Shown here: in pieces, positions 17,160 through 25,673 of the stretch
Layout: every line of letters starts with the position of its first letter
How positions within the stretch are numbered: the first letter of the stretch is position 1
Origin: Mucilaginibacter terrenus
Lineage (GTDB): Bacteria; Bacteroidota; Bacteroidia; Sphingobacteriales; Sphingobacteriaceae
Length of the DNA stretch: 64,000 bases
Direction: 5' to 3'
NCBI RefSeq assembly: GCF_003432065.1
Contig: NZ_QWDE01000002.1
Location: 248,001 to 312,000, forward strand
The notes under the pieces: model-generated
What the model was told of the DNA's origin: nothing
Seen by the model: the letters and a program-made list of their open reading frames with translations, nothing else
Database searches by the model: none
Position numbers and translations under genes: made by a program

Positions 17160-19463
17160 ATGAAACTCAAACTTATTAGTTGCTTTATATTTTCGTTTTT
17201 ATTTCTCCGTATAGCGGCTTTTGCCGACGTCAACATAGTTAAAGGTAAAGTTGTAGATGCTAAAACCAACGAGCCCCTTATTGGTGCTACTGTAAGTGTA
17301 CCGGAGCTACACGTATCTGTGGCCACCAACACCAATGGCGAGTTTACCCTTCGCTCAGTGCCGGCAAACGGTCGTTACGTTGTACAGGTGCAATACATCA
17401 GCTACAAAACAATTACACAAACGGTGGACTTCTCGTCTACAACGGCTTTGGTGTTTGCACTTCAGCCAAGTATTATTGAAACCCATGAGGTGGTTATTAC
17501 CGGCACGCCCGTAACAGCAGGCAGCAAGTACAACAGTACATCCGCAAGTGTGGTTAGCAAAGAACAACTGCAGGGCAGCTCCACCAACCTGATAGATGCA
17601 TTAAGCAAGGTAGCACCAGGCGTCAGCCAGATTACTACAGGCCCCGGTATTTCAAAGCCGGTTATCAGGGGACTAAGCTATAACCGTGTAGTTACACTGA
17701 GTGATGGCGTTAAACAGCAAGGCCAGCAGTTTGGCGACGAACACGGTATCGAAATAGATCAGAATCAAGCAGATCGTGTGGAGGTGCTGCGTGGTGCAGC
17801 ATCCCTTCAGTATGGATCAGACGCTTTGGGCGGGGTAATTAATGTAATTGAGCCATCATCTCCGCCAGAAGGTAACATAAAAGGCGATGTTTTAAGTAGC
17901 TACTCTACCAACAGTGGCTTAATCAACACGTCGGTAATGCTTAGCGGTAACGAGAACGGCTTTGTTTGGCGTGGCCGCGGCAGCTATCAAAATGCCCATG
18001 ACTTCAAAACCCCGTTTGGCTACTATCAAAATAGCGGCTTTAATCAATCAAACTTTAGCGGTATGCTGGGCGTGAACAAAGCCTGGGGTTACTCTCACCT
18101 TAACTTCTCTTACTATAAAAATAACATCGGCTTTTTTGATGCTGAACCCGGTGATGAACTTTACCGGAACGAGACCAGCCGCACACTGGAATACCCGCGA
18201 CAGGACATTCGTCATTATAAGCTTGCATGGAACAACAACTTTATATTCGGAAGCAATTCGTTAAAGCTAGATTTAGGTTATCAAAAAAACCAGCGAAGAG
18301 AATTAGAGGATAGCACAATACCTTCCCTGTTTTTTGATTTGAACACTTATTCATTAGATGCAAAATATTCGTTGCACGAGTTTAATGGCTGGAGACCTGT
18401 TTTCGGATTAAGCAGCAGCATTGGGCATAGTGTCAATAAAGGCGAGGAACTATTGGTGCCCGCTTATGATGAATACAGCGCAGGTGCGTTCGGGTTTGTT
18501 AAAAAGACCTGGGAGAAGAACACCTTTAGTGCAGGAGTACGCTTTGACTATGTGGCAAACAAAGGCAAAGAACAGGTGGTAGATGGTGATGAGGTTTTTA
18601 CCGGCTTTGATAACAAGTTTTCTAACCTAAGCGGCGCGGTTGGTTTTACACACATCTTTAATGATGATCTAAGCTTTAAGTCTAATTTGGGTACAGCGTT
18701 TAGAGCGCCAAACCCTGCGGAACTTGGCTCCAACGGTGTTCACGAAGGTACACAACGCTATGAAATAGGATCGGGCAACTTGTCGCCCGAACGTAGCTAC
18801 CAGGCTGATGCAACCCTTGAATACGGCTCAGGAATTATAACTGGAAGCTTTGGTATCTATGAAAATTACATTCATAATTACATCTACGCATCCAACACCA
18901 ACAATGAGCAAATTACAATTACCGATGAAGGAAGTGGAGATTTGAGGACCTTAGACGTTTACCGCTACGGCCAGGTTAACGCCAATCTTTACGGCTTTGA
19001 AGGTAATCTTACCCTTCACCCGGTATCATTTGTTCACTTCGAAAATACTTTTAGCTACACCAGGGCGCAAAACAGATCATTTGACAGGCCGCTGCCACTG
19101 ATCCCTGCAGGTGTTTTACACAATACTCTACGATTTGAACCAAAAATAAAGGGATTGAACGATTTCTATTTTTACGCTGGTATAGACAACTTCTTTAAGC
19201 AAACACGTGTAGACGCTACTTTTGAGACGCCGGCAGATGGTTATACCTTGCTTAATGCAGGTATAGGCGCTACGTTCAAGCTAGGGTCGCAGCCACTGAA
19301 GCTGTATATATCGGGCAACAACTTAACCAATAAAAAGTATTATGACGCGCTTAGCCGTTTAAGGCCAGGCCGCTATAGCCAGGAAGATCCGACCTTTGGT
19401 GTTTATAATCCGGGTAGAAACATTACGTTTGGCTTTTACCTGCCATTCGGAACAAACAAGTAA
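17160..19463 (+). CDS. TonB-dependent outer-membrane receptor
   Basis: 767 residues. Signal peptide (1-22), then a carboxypeptidase-regulatory-like domain (about 25-105: VKGKVVDAKTNEPLIGATV), then the plug (about 110-235) with SKPVIRGLSYNRVVTLSDGV and VEVLRGAASLQYGSDALGG, and a 22-strand-type barrel ending in the aromatic ITFGFYLPFGTNK. It transports an unknown ligand using TonB energy. The plug segment DEHGIEIDQNQADRVEV resembles metal receptors of the ZnuD kind in position, and the His/Cys-rich gene just upstream supports a metal or metal complex. Ligand confidence is low. Confidence 0.9.
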   Translation: MKLKLISCFIFSFLFLRIAAFADVNIVKGKVVDAKTNEPLIGATVSVPELHVSVATNTNGEFTLRSVPANGRYVVQVQYISYKTITQTVDFSSTTALVFALQPSIIETHEVVITGTPVTAGSKYNSTSASVVSKEQLQGSSTNLIDALSKVAPGVSQITTGPGISKPVIRGLSYNRVVTLSDGVKQQGQQFGDEHGIEIDQNQADRVEVLRGAASLQYGSDALGGVINVIEPSSPPEGNIKGDVLSSYSTNSGLINTSVMLSGNENGFVWRGRGSYQNAHDFKTPFGYYQNSGFNQSNFSGMLGVNKAWGYSHLNFSYYKNNIGFFDAEPGDELYRNETSRTLEYPRQDIRHYKLAWNNNFIFGSNSLKLDLGYQKNQRRELEDSTIPSLFFDLNTYSLDAKYSLHEFNGWRPVFGLSSSIGHSVNKGEELLVPAYDEYSAGAFGFVKKTWEKNTFSAGVRFDYVANKGKEQVVDGDEVFTGFDNKFSNLSGAVGFTHIFNDDLSFKSNLGTAFRAPNPAELGSNGVHEGTQRYEIGSGNLSPERSYQADATLEYGSGIITGSFGIYENYIHNYIYASNTNNEQITITDEGSGDLRTLDVYRYGQVNANLYGFEGNLTLHPVSFVHFENTFSYTRAQNRSFDRPLPLIPAGVLHNTLRFEPKIKGLNDFYFYAGIDNFFKQTRVDATFETPADGYTLLNAGIGATFKLGSQPLKLYISGNNLTNKKYYDALSRLRPGRYSQEDPTFGVYNPGRNITFGFYLPFGTNK

Positions 19464-19483
19464 AAATCAACAATTAAATATGC

Positions 19484-19521
19484 AAGCGCCCCGCCTTCTG
19501 AATGTTGGCGGGGCTTTGTTT
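19484..19521. terminator. Bidirectional terminator between TonB receptor and HAD gene
   Basis: GCCCCGCC (19488-19495) and GGCGGGGC (19507-19514) form a perfect 8-bp stem with an 11-base loop, followed by TTTGTTTT on the plus strand. It touches the stop codon of the convergent HAD gene. Confidence 0.8.
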
Positions 19522-20126
19522 TACAACAGGTTTTGAGCCGTGAGTTCTTGCCTGAGTTGCTCCGGCGAGGTAAAATGGATGCAGTTTATACCCATCTTTT
19601 CGGCAGCTAATATATTGCGGTAATTATCGTCTATGAACAGGCTCTCGGTGGGGTTAACGTCGTAACGGTCAAGCAAAATCTGGTAAAACTCAGGCGCGGG
19701 TTTGCGCATTTTCTCGGTGCCTGATACCACAATACCATCAAACCAGTTCAGGAAGTCAAATTTTGCCTGGGCCCTGGGGAACGTTTCTGCCGACCAATTT
19801 GTCAGCGCATAAATTTTGTACTTGCCGCTTTCGTTCAACTCTTTAAATATCTGTACAGTGCCCTCAAAAGCGTCGCCCAACATCTCTGTCCATCTGCCGT
19901 AAAACGCACGGATGTTTGCTTCATGCTGTGGGAACTGCTGCACTAAAAGCTCTGTGCCTTCTGCCAGTGAACGGCCGGCGTCTTGCTCCTCATTCCAGTC
20001 GGATGTGCAAACGTTTGCGAGAAAATCTTTCATCTCCTGCTCGTTTGGGAATATGGTGCGGTACATGTAATGTGGGTTCCAGTCGATCAGAACCGCACCA
20101 AGATCGAAAATTATAGTGTTGATCAT
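19521..20126 (-). CDS. HAD-family hydrolase (YihX-like phosphatase)
   Basis: 201 residues. Motif I is IFDLGAVLIDW; Asp8 is the nucleophile, and Gly replaces the second Asp, as is common in the YihX/haloacid-type subgroup. Motif II is ALTNWS, motif III surrounds KMRKPAPEFY with its Lys, and motif IV is LFIDDNYRNI. It is probably a small-metabolite phosphatase of unknown substrate. Its ATG overlaps the stop of the upstream lipoprotein gene by 4 bp, making it the last gene of the thr transcription unit. Confidence 0.88.
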   Translation of the reverse strand: MINTIIFDLGAVLIDWNPHYMYRTIFPNEQEMKDFLANVCTSDWNEEQDAGRSLAEGTELLVQQFPQHEANIRAFYGRWTEMLGDAFEGTVQIFKELNESGKYKIYALTNWSAETFPRAQAKFDFLNWFDGIVVSGTEKMRKPAPEFYQILLDRYDVNPTESLFIDDNYRNILAAEKMGINCIHFTSPEQLRQELTAQNLL

Positions 20127-20515
20127 TTTTTCTTTTTAGGCTTCCAGTTGTAATCCTTCTCTACCACTTTGGCGCTGGTTACAACGGAGTCTTTGTTTAG
20201 GTAAATAACAAGATCTTTGGTGTGGAGGGTGTCCACTCCGTTCATTTTACGGGTTATTTCGTATGAGAAACTACGGTCGGTAAAGCTGTTGCGTTGAGGA
20301 GCTTTTAGCAGCCAAACCACTTGTTTGTACTTTAACCCGATGAGTTTTTTGCTTGCAAGCAAGCTATCTACCATCAGGTATCGCTTAGGAAAGCTAAGCC
20401 CGTCGCCATCATCCCAGCCTTTCGGGGTAAATGGCTCGTGCCTTTTACAACCGCTTAATATTAAAGCGGTAGCGAAAAGGTATATAATAAAACGTAGTAT
20501 ACGTGAGCGAAACAT
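20123..20515 (-). CDS. Small lipoprotein of unknown function
   Basis: 130 residues from ATG 20515. Upstream in-frame codons exist, but this ATG lies 1 bp after the thrC stop and begins a classical lipoprotein signal ending LILSGC. The mature part resembles small outer-membrane proteins of the SmpA/BamE kind: YLMVDSLLASKKLIGLKYKQVVWLLKAPQR, where a helix pair precedes a short beta region, then a Lys-rich tail. The BamE resemblance is tentative. It is sandwiched between thrC and the HAD gene without gaps. Confidence 0.7.
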   Translation of the reverse strand: MFRSRILRFIIYLFATALILSGCKRHEPFTPKGWDDGDGLSFPKRYLMVDSLLASKKLIGLKYKQVVWLLKAPQRNSFTDRSFSYEITRKMNGVDTLHTKDLVIYLNKDSVVTSAKVVEKDYNWKPKKKK

Positions 20516-20516
20516 G

Positions 20517-21827
20517 TTAGCTATTTTGAAGCAAATATCCTTTAAATCCGGCAAAGTCGGTGCCTAAATTTACAGCTTGCTTTTTCCTGGTTTCTAACGC
20601 TTCAACTTCGGCCGGTATTGTAACTGCTTTAGCAACATCACCATCAAAAACATCCGGGAATTTACAAGGATGAGCTGTAGACAGGAATATGCCGGCAGTA
20701 TCTGCATCAATGTGTTCTTGCTGATATTCTTTTAAGGCTTTCCAGGCAATAGCTGTGTGCGGACAAGCAACATAGTTATACTGTTTGAATATATCGTTTA
20801 TTGATTCTGTAGTGTCTTCATCAGTGTAGGTGGAGCCTTTAATAAGCTCATTTAATGTTGATGGAGATTCTTTAAAAAGATCCTGAATACGCACCCAATT
20901 GCTTGGGTTGCCTACATCCATAGCGTTAGAAAGCGTTGCAACGGAAGGCTTCGGTTCGTAAACGCCAGTTCTTAGAAACGCAGGTACGGTGTCGTTGGCG
21001 TTGGTAGCTGCAACAAAATGCTCTACAGGTAATCCCATTTTCCAGGCGAGTAAGCCCGCGCCAATGTTGCCAAAATTACCGCTGGGAACAGCAAACACCA
21101 CTTTACTGATGCCGCGTTTTAACAACTGTGCATATGCGCTGAAGTAATAAAATGTTTGTGGGATCAACCTTGCAATGTTAATGGAGTTGGCTGATGTCAG
21201 TCGGAACCGTTCATTAAGTTCCGCATCAGTAAAGGCCTGTTTTACCAATGCCTGGCAATCATCAAATGTGCCATCTATCTCCAGCGCGCGAATGTTTTGC
21301 CCATTGGTAGTAAGCTGCAATTCTTGTATGTGGCTTACTTTGCCTTTAGGGTAAAGAATAGTTACGCGGGTATTGGGGACGCCTAGAAATCCTAAAGCAA
21401 CGGCACCACCTGTATCGCCGGAGGTAGCTACCAGCACATCTAACTGTTTTTCACCGTCTTGTAGAAAGTAGCTCATGACACGGCTCATGAAGCGGGCGCC
21501 AAAGTCTTTAAATGCGAGTGAAGGCCCATGAAATAACTCTAGTACAAAAACATTGTCTTCCAGCCTTACGGCCGGCGCGTAAAAGTTAATAGCATCCTGA
21601 ACAATGGTTTTAAGATCGTCACCCGGAATGTCTTCCCCCAACAGGTTTTGTGCAACATGAAAAGCGATTTCCGGCAGGGTATATCTGTCCAGGTTTGTAA
21701 AAAAACCATCCGGCAAACGTGGGATTTCTACCGGCATGTAAAGCCCTTTGTCCTGCGGCATGCTGTTGAATACTGCTTCTTTGAAACCGACCCGTAGTTC
21801 CGGGTTATTAGTGCTATAAAATTTCAT
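20517..21827 (-). CDS. thrC: Threonine synthase
   Basis: 436 residues. A PLP enzyme that converts O-phosphohomoserine to threonine, the last step of the pathway. The start chosen is ATG 21827 (MKFYSTNN), six codons inside the longest frame, matching the conserved family N-terminus. FHGPSLAFKDFGARFM carries the PLP Lys; ATSGDTGGAVALGFLG and FAVPSGNFGNIGAGLLA are phosphate-binding loops. A REP-like palindrome separates it from thrB by about 100 bp, yet gene order and strand keep it in the thr operon. Confidence 0.97.
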   Translation of the reverse strand: MKFYSTNNPELRVGFKEAVFNSMPQDKGLYMPVEIPRLPDGFFTNLDRYTLPEIAFHVAQNLLGEDIPGDDLKTIVQDAINFYAPAVRLEDNVFVLELFHGPSLAFKDFGARFMSRVMSYFLQDGEKQLDVLVATSGDTGGAVALGFLGVPNTRVTILYPKGKVSHIQELQLTTNGQNIRALEIDGTFDDCQALVKQAFTDAELNERFRLTSANSINIARLIPQTFYYFSAYAQLLKRGISKVVFAVPSGNFGNIGAGLLAWKMGLPVEHFVAATNANDTVPAFLRTGVYEPKPSVATLSNAMDVGNPSNWVRIQDLFKESPSTLNELIKGSTYTDEDTTESINDIFKQYNYVACPHTAIAWKALKEYQQEHIDADTAGIFLSTAHPCKFPDVFDGDVAKAVTIPAEVEALETRKKQAVNLGTDFAGFKGYLLQNS

Positions 21828-21847
21828 TTTAGTAAGGTATACCACGC

Positions 21848-21920
21848 GTTATTGCGAGGAACGAAGCAATCCTAAATACAACGTGCATTTTGAGGAGATT
21901 GCTTCGTTCCTCGCAATGAC
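21848..21920. repeat. REP-like palindrome inside the thr operon
   Basis: ATTGCGAGGAACGAAGCAAT (from 21851) is repeated in perfect inversion ending at 21917; with flanking bases the arms are 24 bp (21848-21871 and 21897-21920) with one mismatch, around a 25-base centre. The arm sequence is the TTGCGAGGAACGAAGCAATC type that I recall as a widely dispersed palindromic repeat in bacterial genomes. It lies between thrB and thrC. Confidence 0.8.
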
Positions 21921-21930
21921 GTACTCTTCA

Positions 21931-22935
21931 TTACCCAATCACCCTCGGGCCTTTATCATTTATGGTAGACACGTAAGTATAAGACCCTATTCCTATTTTA
22001 GTAAGATGTTGCTGCAATTTAGCGGTTACCCGTCTTGCTGTTTGCTCATTTTTAGTAAACGCAAAAACAGATGGTCCTGAGCCCGATATTCCAAAGCTCA
22101 CGGCACCCAATTCCATTGCCATTTCGCGCATATAGTAAAAGTCGGGAATAAGCATACTTCGTACCGGTTCAACCAGCACATCCTGCATGCTGCGGCCTAT
22201 CAGGTCGATGTCCTGCATAAACAGGCCACTTACTAACCCTGCTATGTTGCCCCACTGTGTAACGGCATCCTTCATGTTGATTTTGTTGCGGATGATCTGG
22301 CGAGCTTCGCGGGTGGGCACATCTACATCAGGGAATACTATTGCGCACCAAAGACCTGGAGGATGGGGGAGCCTTACTACGTCCAGTGGTTCATAGCTGC
22401 GTATTAATACAAAGCCGCCCATCAAAGCAGGTGCAACATTATCTGCATGGCCGTGACCGCAGGCCATTTCTTCGCCTTTCATTGCAAAAGGTAAAAGGGT
22501 AGAAGAGTCGGTCTCGTCACCCATTAAGGTTTTGATCGCGAACAAACCTGCAACCGTACTGGCAGAACTTGAGCCTAAGCCACTCCCAATCGGCATTTTC
22601 TTGTGCAGCTCTATATCTACACCTACGTCTGTACGATCAATGCTGTTAAGGTAGTGTTGTACGCTCACACTCACCGTGTTTTTCAGGGGATTAAGGGGTA
22701 GCCGGCCGTTATCCCCGGTGATCTTGCTGATGGTGATACCTGGCGTATTAGTCATGCGCATTACCACCTCGTCGCCGGGTTCGTTTACAGCAAAGCCTAA
22801 TACGTCAAATCCGCAAACCACATTGGCAACGGTTGCCGGAGCAAAAACAGCAATAGAGGCCGAGCCCCCCCCGCCCCCTAAAGGGGGAGCTTTTGAAATA
22901 ATTGACTGCTTAGCTTCTTCTATATTATTTTCCAT
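21931..22935 (-). CDS. thrB: Homoserine kinase
   Basis: 334 residues; GHMP kinase that phosphorylates homoserine using ATP. FAPATVANVVCGFDVLGFAV begins the conserved core near residue 30, MPIGSGLGSSSASTVAG is the ATP loop, and SFGISGSGPSVFAF is the C-terminal GHMP motif. The first 28 or so residues, which include KAPPLGGGGGSA, are not part of the family and are encoded by a GC-rich dispersed repeat; the ancestral start probably lay just before the FAPATVAN block. The annotated ATG 22935 is the only good start that remains. Confidence 0.95.
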   Translation of the reverse strand: MENNIEEAKQSIISKAPPLGGGGGSASIAVFAPATVANVVCGFDVLGFAVNEPGDEVVMRMTNTPGITISKITGDNGRLPLNPLKNTVSVSVQHYLNSIDRTDVGVDIELHKKMPIGSGLGSSSASTVAGLFAIKTLMGDETDSSTLLPFAMKGEEMACGHGHADNVAPALMGGFVLIRSYEPLDVVRLPHPPGLWCAIVFPDVDVPTREARQIIRNKINMKDAVTQWGNIAGLVSGLFMQDIDLIGRSMQDVLVEPVRSMLIPDFYYMREMAMELGAVSFGISGSGPSVFAFTKNEQTARRVTAKLQQHLTKIGIGSYTYVSTINDKGPRVIG

Positions 22936-22974
22936 ATCATCTCATTTTTACTTTCCCTCCAGAGGGCGGAGGGC
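22861..22974. repeat. GC-rich composite repeat, copy A, overlapping thrB N-terminus
   Basis: Two GC-rich palindromes flank an AT-rich centre. The one next to thrA is CCCTCCAGAGGGCGGAGGGC (22955-22974). The other is the run of C, CCCCCTAAAGGGGG, and then AGCTTTTGAAA (22861-22898). On the minus strand it reads TTTCAAAAGCTCCCCC, then the palindrome, then GGCTCG. The AT-rich centre holds the thrB ATG. A second copy with the same architecture lies at 29177-29272. Confidence 0.65.
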
Positions 22975-22977
22975 TTC

Positions 22978-25428
22978 TTAATTGGCTCCTACGTTTATCA
23001 AATCAGCAAAAACGCCAGCAGCGGTTACCTCTGCACCTGCGCCTGGCCCTTTTACTACAAGCGGGCGATCCTTGTATCTGTCCGTAGTAAAGGATATAAT
23101 GTTATCGCTTCCGGATAGCATGTAGAAAGGATGGCTTTCATCAACCATCTGCAAGGTAATTGATGCTTTACCATCTTCTAACTTCCCAATGTAACGAAGC
23201 ACTTTTTTCTCTTTTTCAGCTTGCTTTTTAAGGTCCGCAAAGAACGCATCTTCACTTTTTAAGGCTGCGTAAAAGTCTTCCACAGTCTTTGCTTCCAGGC
23301 ACGGTTGAGGCAAGATATTGTCAATCTGTACGTCGGCCTCTTCCATTTCATAGCCTGCATCACGCGCCAGTATCAGCATCTTGCGCATGAAATCACGACC
23401 ACTCAAGTCATCGCGTGGATCAGGCTCGGTGTAGCCCTTATCCTGCGCTTCCTTCACTACGTCATAGAAGTTGGCGTCGCCTTTGAAATAATTGAAGATA
23501 AAAGATATGGTGCCTGACAAAATAGCCTCTATACGTTTAACCCTGTCACCACTACTCATCAGGTCTTTTAGTGTTCTGATGATTGGCAATCCGGCGCCAA
23601 CGTTGGTTTCGTAAAAGAAGTCGACACCATGTTTCCTGGCGGTATCTCTAAAAGTTTTATACTGCTCGAAAGAAGCTGAGTTACCAATTTTGTTGCATGT
23701 GACTACCGATATATTAGCTTTGAATACATCCTCGTAGAAAGAAATTGGTTTAGGGCTGGCAGTGTTGTCTATAAAGACACAGTTGGGCAAGTTCATTTCC
23801 TTCATCTTTTCTACAAAGCCAGCAAGATCGGCACCGTGCATGGAGTCTGCTAATTCCTGTTCCCAACTGTCGAGAGATAAGCCATCGCTGTTAAACAACA
23901 TCTTGCGAGTGTTGCTGATACCAGCAATTTTAACCTGTATGCCGTTGTTTTTTTCCAGGTACTCTTTGTGTGCATTAAGCTGATTGAACAGCGTTTTGCC
24001 AATGTTGCCGGTTCCGAGGCAAAACGCGTGCAGCGTTTTTGTCAGTTCAATAAAGAACGCGTCGTGAACGGCATTGAGCGCTTTTGCAAGGTCGTAAGAA
24101 GAAATAATTACCGATATATTGTATTCTGAAGAACCCTGTGCTATTGCACGAACATTTATACCGTTACGGCCCAGAGCGTGGAATAACTTGCCGGATACAC
24201 CGGGTGTTTGTTTCATGTTTTCGCCGACGATAGCCAGTATTGCCTGGTTAGCTTCAACAACAAGCGGCTCTAGTTTATTGGCCAATAGCTCCAGTTCAAA
24301 CTCAGCTTCTATCAGCTGTTTTGCCTTTTGAACATCCTGTGGTTGTACCGCGAACGTAATGCTGTGTTCTGATGAGGACTGGGTAATTAAGATGATGTTG
24401 ATCTGCTCGCGGGCAAGTAACGAGAACAAACGACCGCTAAAGCCGGAGCGCCCAACCATACCGCTGCCTTCAAGGCTTAAAATGCTGATGTTGTTTATAG
24501 AAGAGATACCCTTGATAGGTAAGCTGGACGATTTACAATCGTGCCTGATAACCGTACCTGGGAAAGCAGGTTCGAAGGTGTTTTTAATAACGATAGGAAT
24601 TCGTTTCAGGAATGCAGGGATCATGGTAGGCGGATAGATCACCTTTGCGCCAAAATAAGAAAGCTCCATAGCTTCAGTGTAGGATAACTCCTCCAACGGA
24701 AAAGCTTTCTTCACCATTCGAGGGTCCGCGGTCATCATGCCGTTAACATCGGTCCATATCTGGATCTCTTCAGCATTTAGGGCCGAACCCAGGATGGCTG
24801 CGGTATAATCGCTCCCACCACGGCCTAGTGTGGTGATCTGTCCAGCATCATTGCCGGCTATGAATCCTGTAACAAACAGCAGCTTATCACTATTTTCGCT
24901 GCAGAAACTTTGTACTAAAAGGTCGGTTAATTCAAGGTTTACCTTTGCCTGTCCGAAGCTGCTATCTGTCTTGATCAACTCGGAAGCATCAACAAATAAC
25001 GCTTCGGGAAAATGCTGTGCAGCTATTTTGCTGATCATTAGGGTAGAGCAACGTTCACCAAAGCTTACGATCTGGTCGCGGGTTTTAGCAGTTAACTCGC
25101 GAAGGGTCAGTACGCCCTGCAACAGCTCTTCCAATTGATTAAAGTGGATTTTCAAGCGGGTATAAGCCGGGTTTTGATTCTGGATATCCAGTAAGGCCTT
25201 TACCACATCAAAGTGCCTCTTTTCTAATTCCGCCAGTTGAGCGGTAAACTCTTCGCCTTGTGCAGCTCCCTCAGCCATAGAAATAAGTAAGTTGGTGATG
25301 CCGCTCATGGCACTAAGCACTACTACAGGCTTACTTTCGTTGCTGTTTTCTTCCTTCAAAATTTCCAGCAGAGTTTGTATGCTGCTTACTGAACCAACCG
25401 AGGTGCCTCCGAACTTTAGAACTTTCAT
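22978..25428 (-). CDS. thrA: Bifunctional aspartate kinase / homoserine dehydrogenase I
   Basis: 816 residues from ATG 25428, chosen over upstream in-frame codons because MKVLKFGGTSVGS is the family start and the region before it is the attenuator hairpin. Residues 1-290: aspartate kinase (KFGGTSVGS, TLGRGGSDYTAA). About 310-460: paired ACT domains for threonine feedback. About 470-816: homoserine dehydrogenase with the Rossmann stretch FCLGTGNIGKTL and YETNVGAGLPII. It performs the first and third steps from aspartate towards threonine. It is the first structural gene of thrA-thrB-thrC and is controlled by the leader described separately. Confidence 0.97.
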   Translation of the reverse strand: MKVLKFGGTSVGSVSSIQTLLEILKEENSNESKPVVVLSAMSGITNLLISMAEGAAQGEEFTAQLAELEKRHFDVVKALLDIQNQNPAYTRLKIHFNQLEELLQGVLTLRELTAKTRDQIVSFGERCSTLMISKIAAQHFPEALFVDASELIKTDSSFGQAKVNLELTDLLVQSFCSENSDKLLFVTGFIAGNDAGQITTLGRGGSDYTAAILGSALNAEEIQIWTDVNGMMTADPRMVKKAFPLEELSYTEAMELSYFGAKVIYPPTMIPAFLKRIPIVIKNTFEPAFPGTVIRHDCKSSSLPIKGISSINNISILSLEGSGMVGRSGFSGRLFSLLAREQINIILITQSSSEHSITFAVQPQDVQKAKQLIEAEFELELLANKLEPLVVEANQAILAIVGENMKQTPGVSGKLFHALGRNGINVRAIAQGSSEYNISVIISSYDLAKALNAVHDAFFIELTKTLHAFCLGTGNIGKTLFNQLNAHKEYLEKNNGIQVKIAGISNTRKMLFNSDGLSLDSWEQELADSMHGADLAGFVEKMKEMNLPNCVFIDNTASPKPISFYEDVFKANISVVTCNKIGNSASFEQYKTFRDTARKHGVDFFYETNVGAGLPIIRTLKDLMSSGDRVKRIEAILSGTISFIFNYFKGDANFYDVVKEAQDKGYTEPDPRDDLSGRDFMRKMLILARDAGYEMEEADVQIDNILPQPCLEAKTVEDFYAALKSEDAFFADLKKQAEKEKKVLRYIGKLEDGKASITLQMVDESHPFYMLSGSDNIISFTTDRYKDRPLVVKGPGAGAEVTAAGVFADLINVGAN

Positions 25429-25437
25429 TTGAGTGAT

Positions 25438-25473
25438 AATAAAAAAGCCTTCCTCTTTGCGGAGGAAGGCTTT
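25438..25473 (-). terminator. Attenuator terminator in the thrA leader
   Basis: A perfect 12-bp stem: AAAGCCTTCCTC, loop CGCAAA, GAGGAAGGCTTT (plus-strand arms 25444-25455 and 25462-25473), followed on the minus strand by TTT and then ATTATC, giving six consecutive T. It ends about 10 bp before the thrA ATG, so termination here silences the operon. The bases CTTCCTCCG of the upstream arm and loop (25460-25468) can instead pair with the leader-peptide end (25512-25520). Confidence 0.9.
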
Positions 25474-25507
25474 CATTTGGTTTGTATCTATGTTTTACAC
25501 CATACGA

Positions 25508-25573
25508 TTATCTTCCTCCGTGTTTTATCCCGGTGGTAATAATGGTAGTAATAATGGTGTTGTGAACTGTCAT
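25508..25573 (-). CDS. thrL: thr operon leader peptide (Thr/Ile-rich)
   Basis: A 21-residue peptide, ATG 25573 to TAA 25508. It contains TIITTIITTGI: six Thr and five Ile codons in total, the two end products of the downstream branch. Its last codons, CAC GGA GGA AGA TAA, contain CGGAGGAAG, which is complementary over 9 bases to the 5' arm and loop of the thrA terminator. Stalling at Thr/Ile codons would free this segment to form an antiterminator; a ribosome reaching the stop would cover it. This is the classical design of enterobacterial thrL, here in a Bacteroidota genome. The symbol is given by analogy. Confidence 0.88.
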   Translation of the reverse strand: MTVHNTIITTIITTGIKHGGR

Positions 25574-25673
25574 CTTATATAATGCCTGTAAAGTAAGTAG
25601 ATTAAATTTGAAATAGCAAAACAAAAGTTTTAATTTTTTTATAGCCTGTATATGTTTCCTAAATTGCGCAGCT

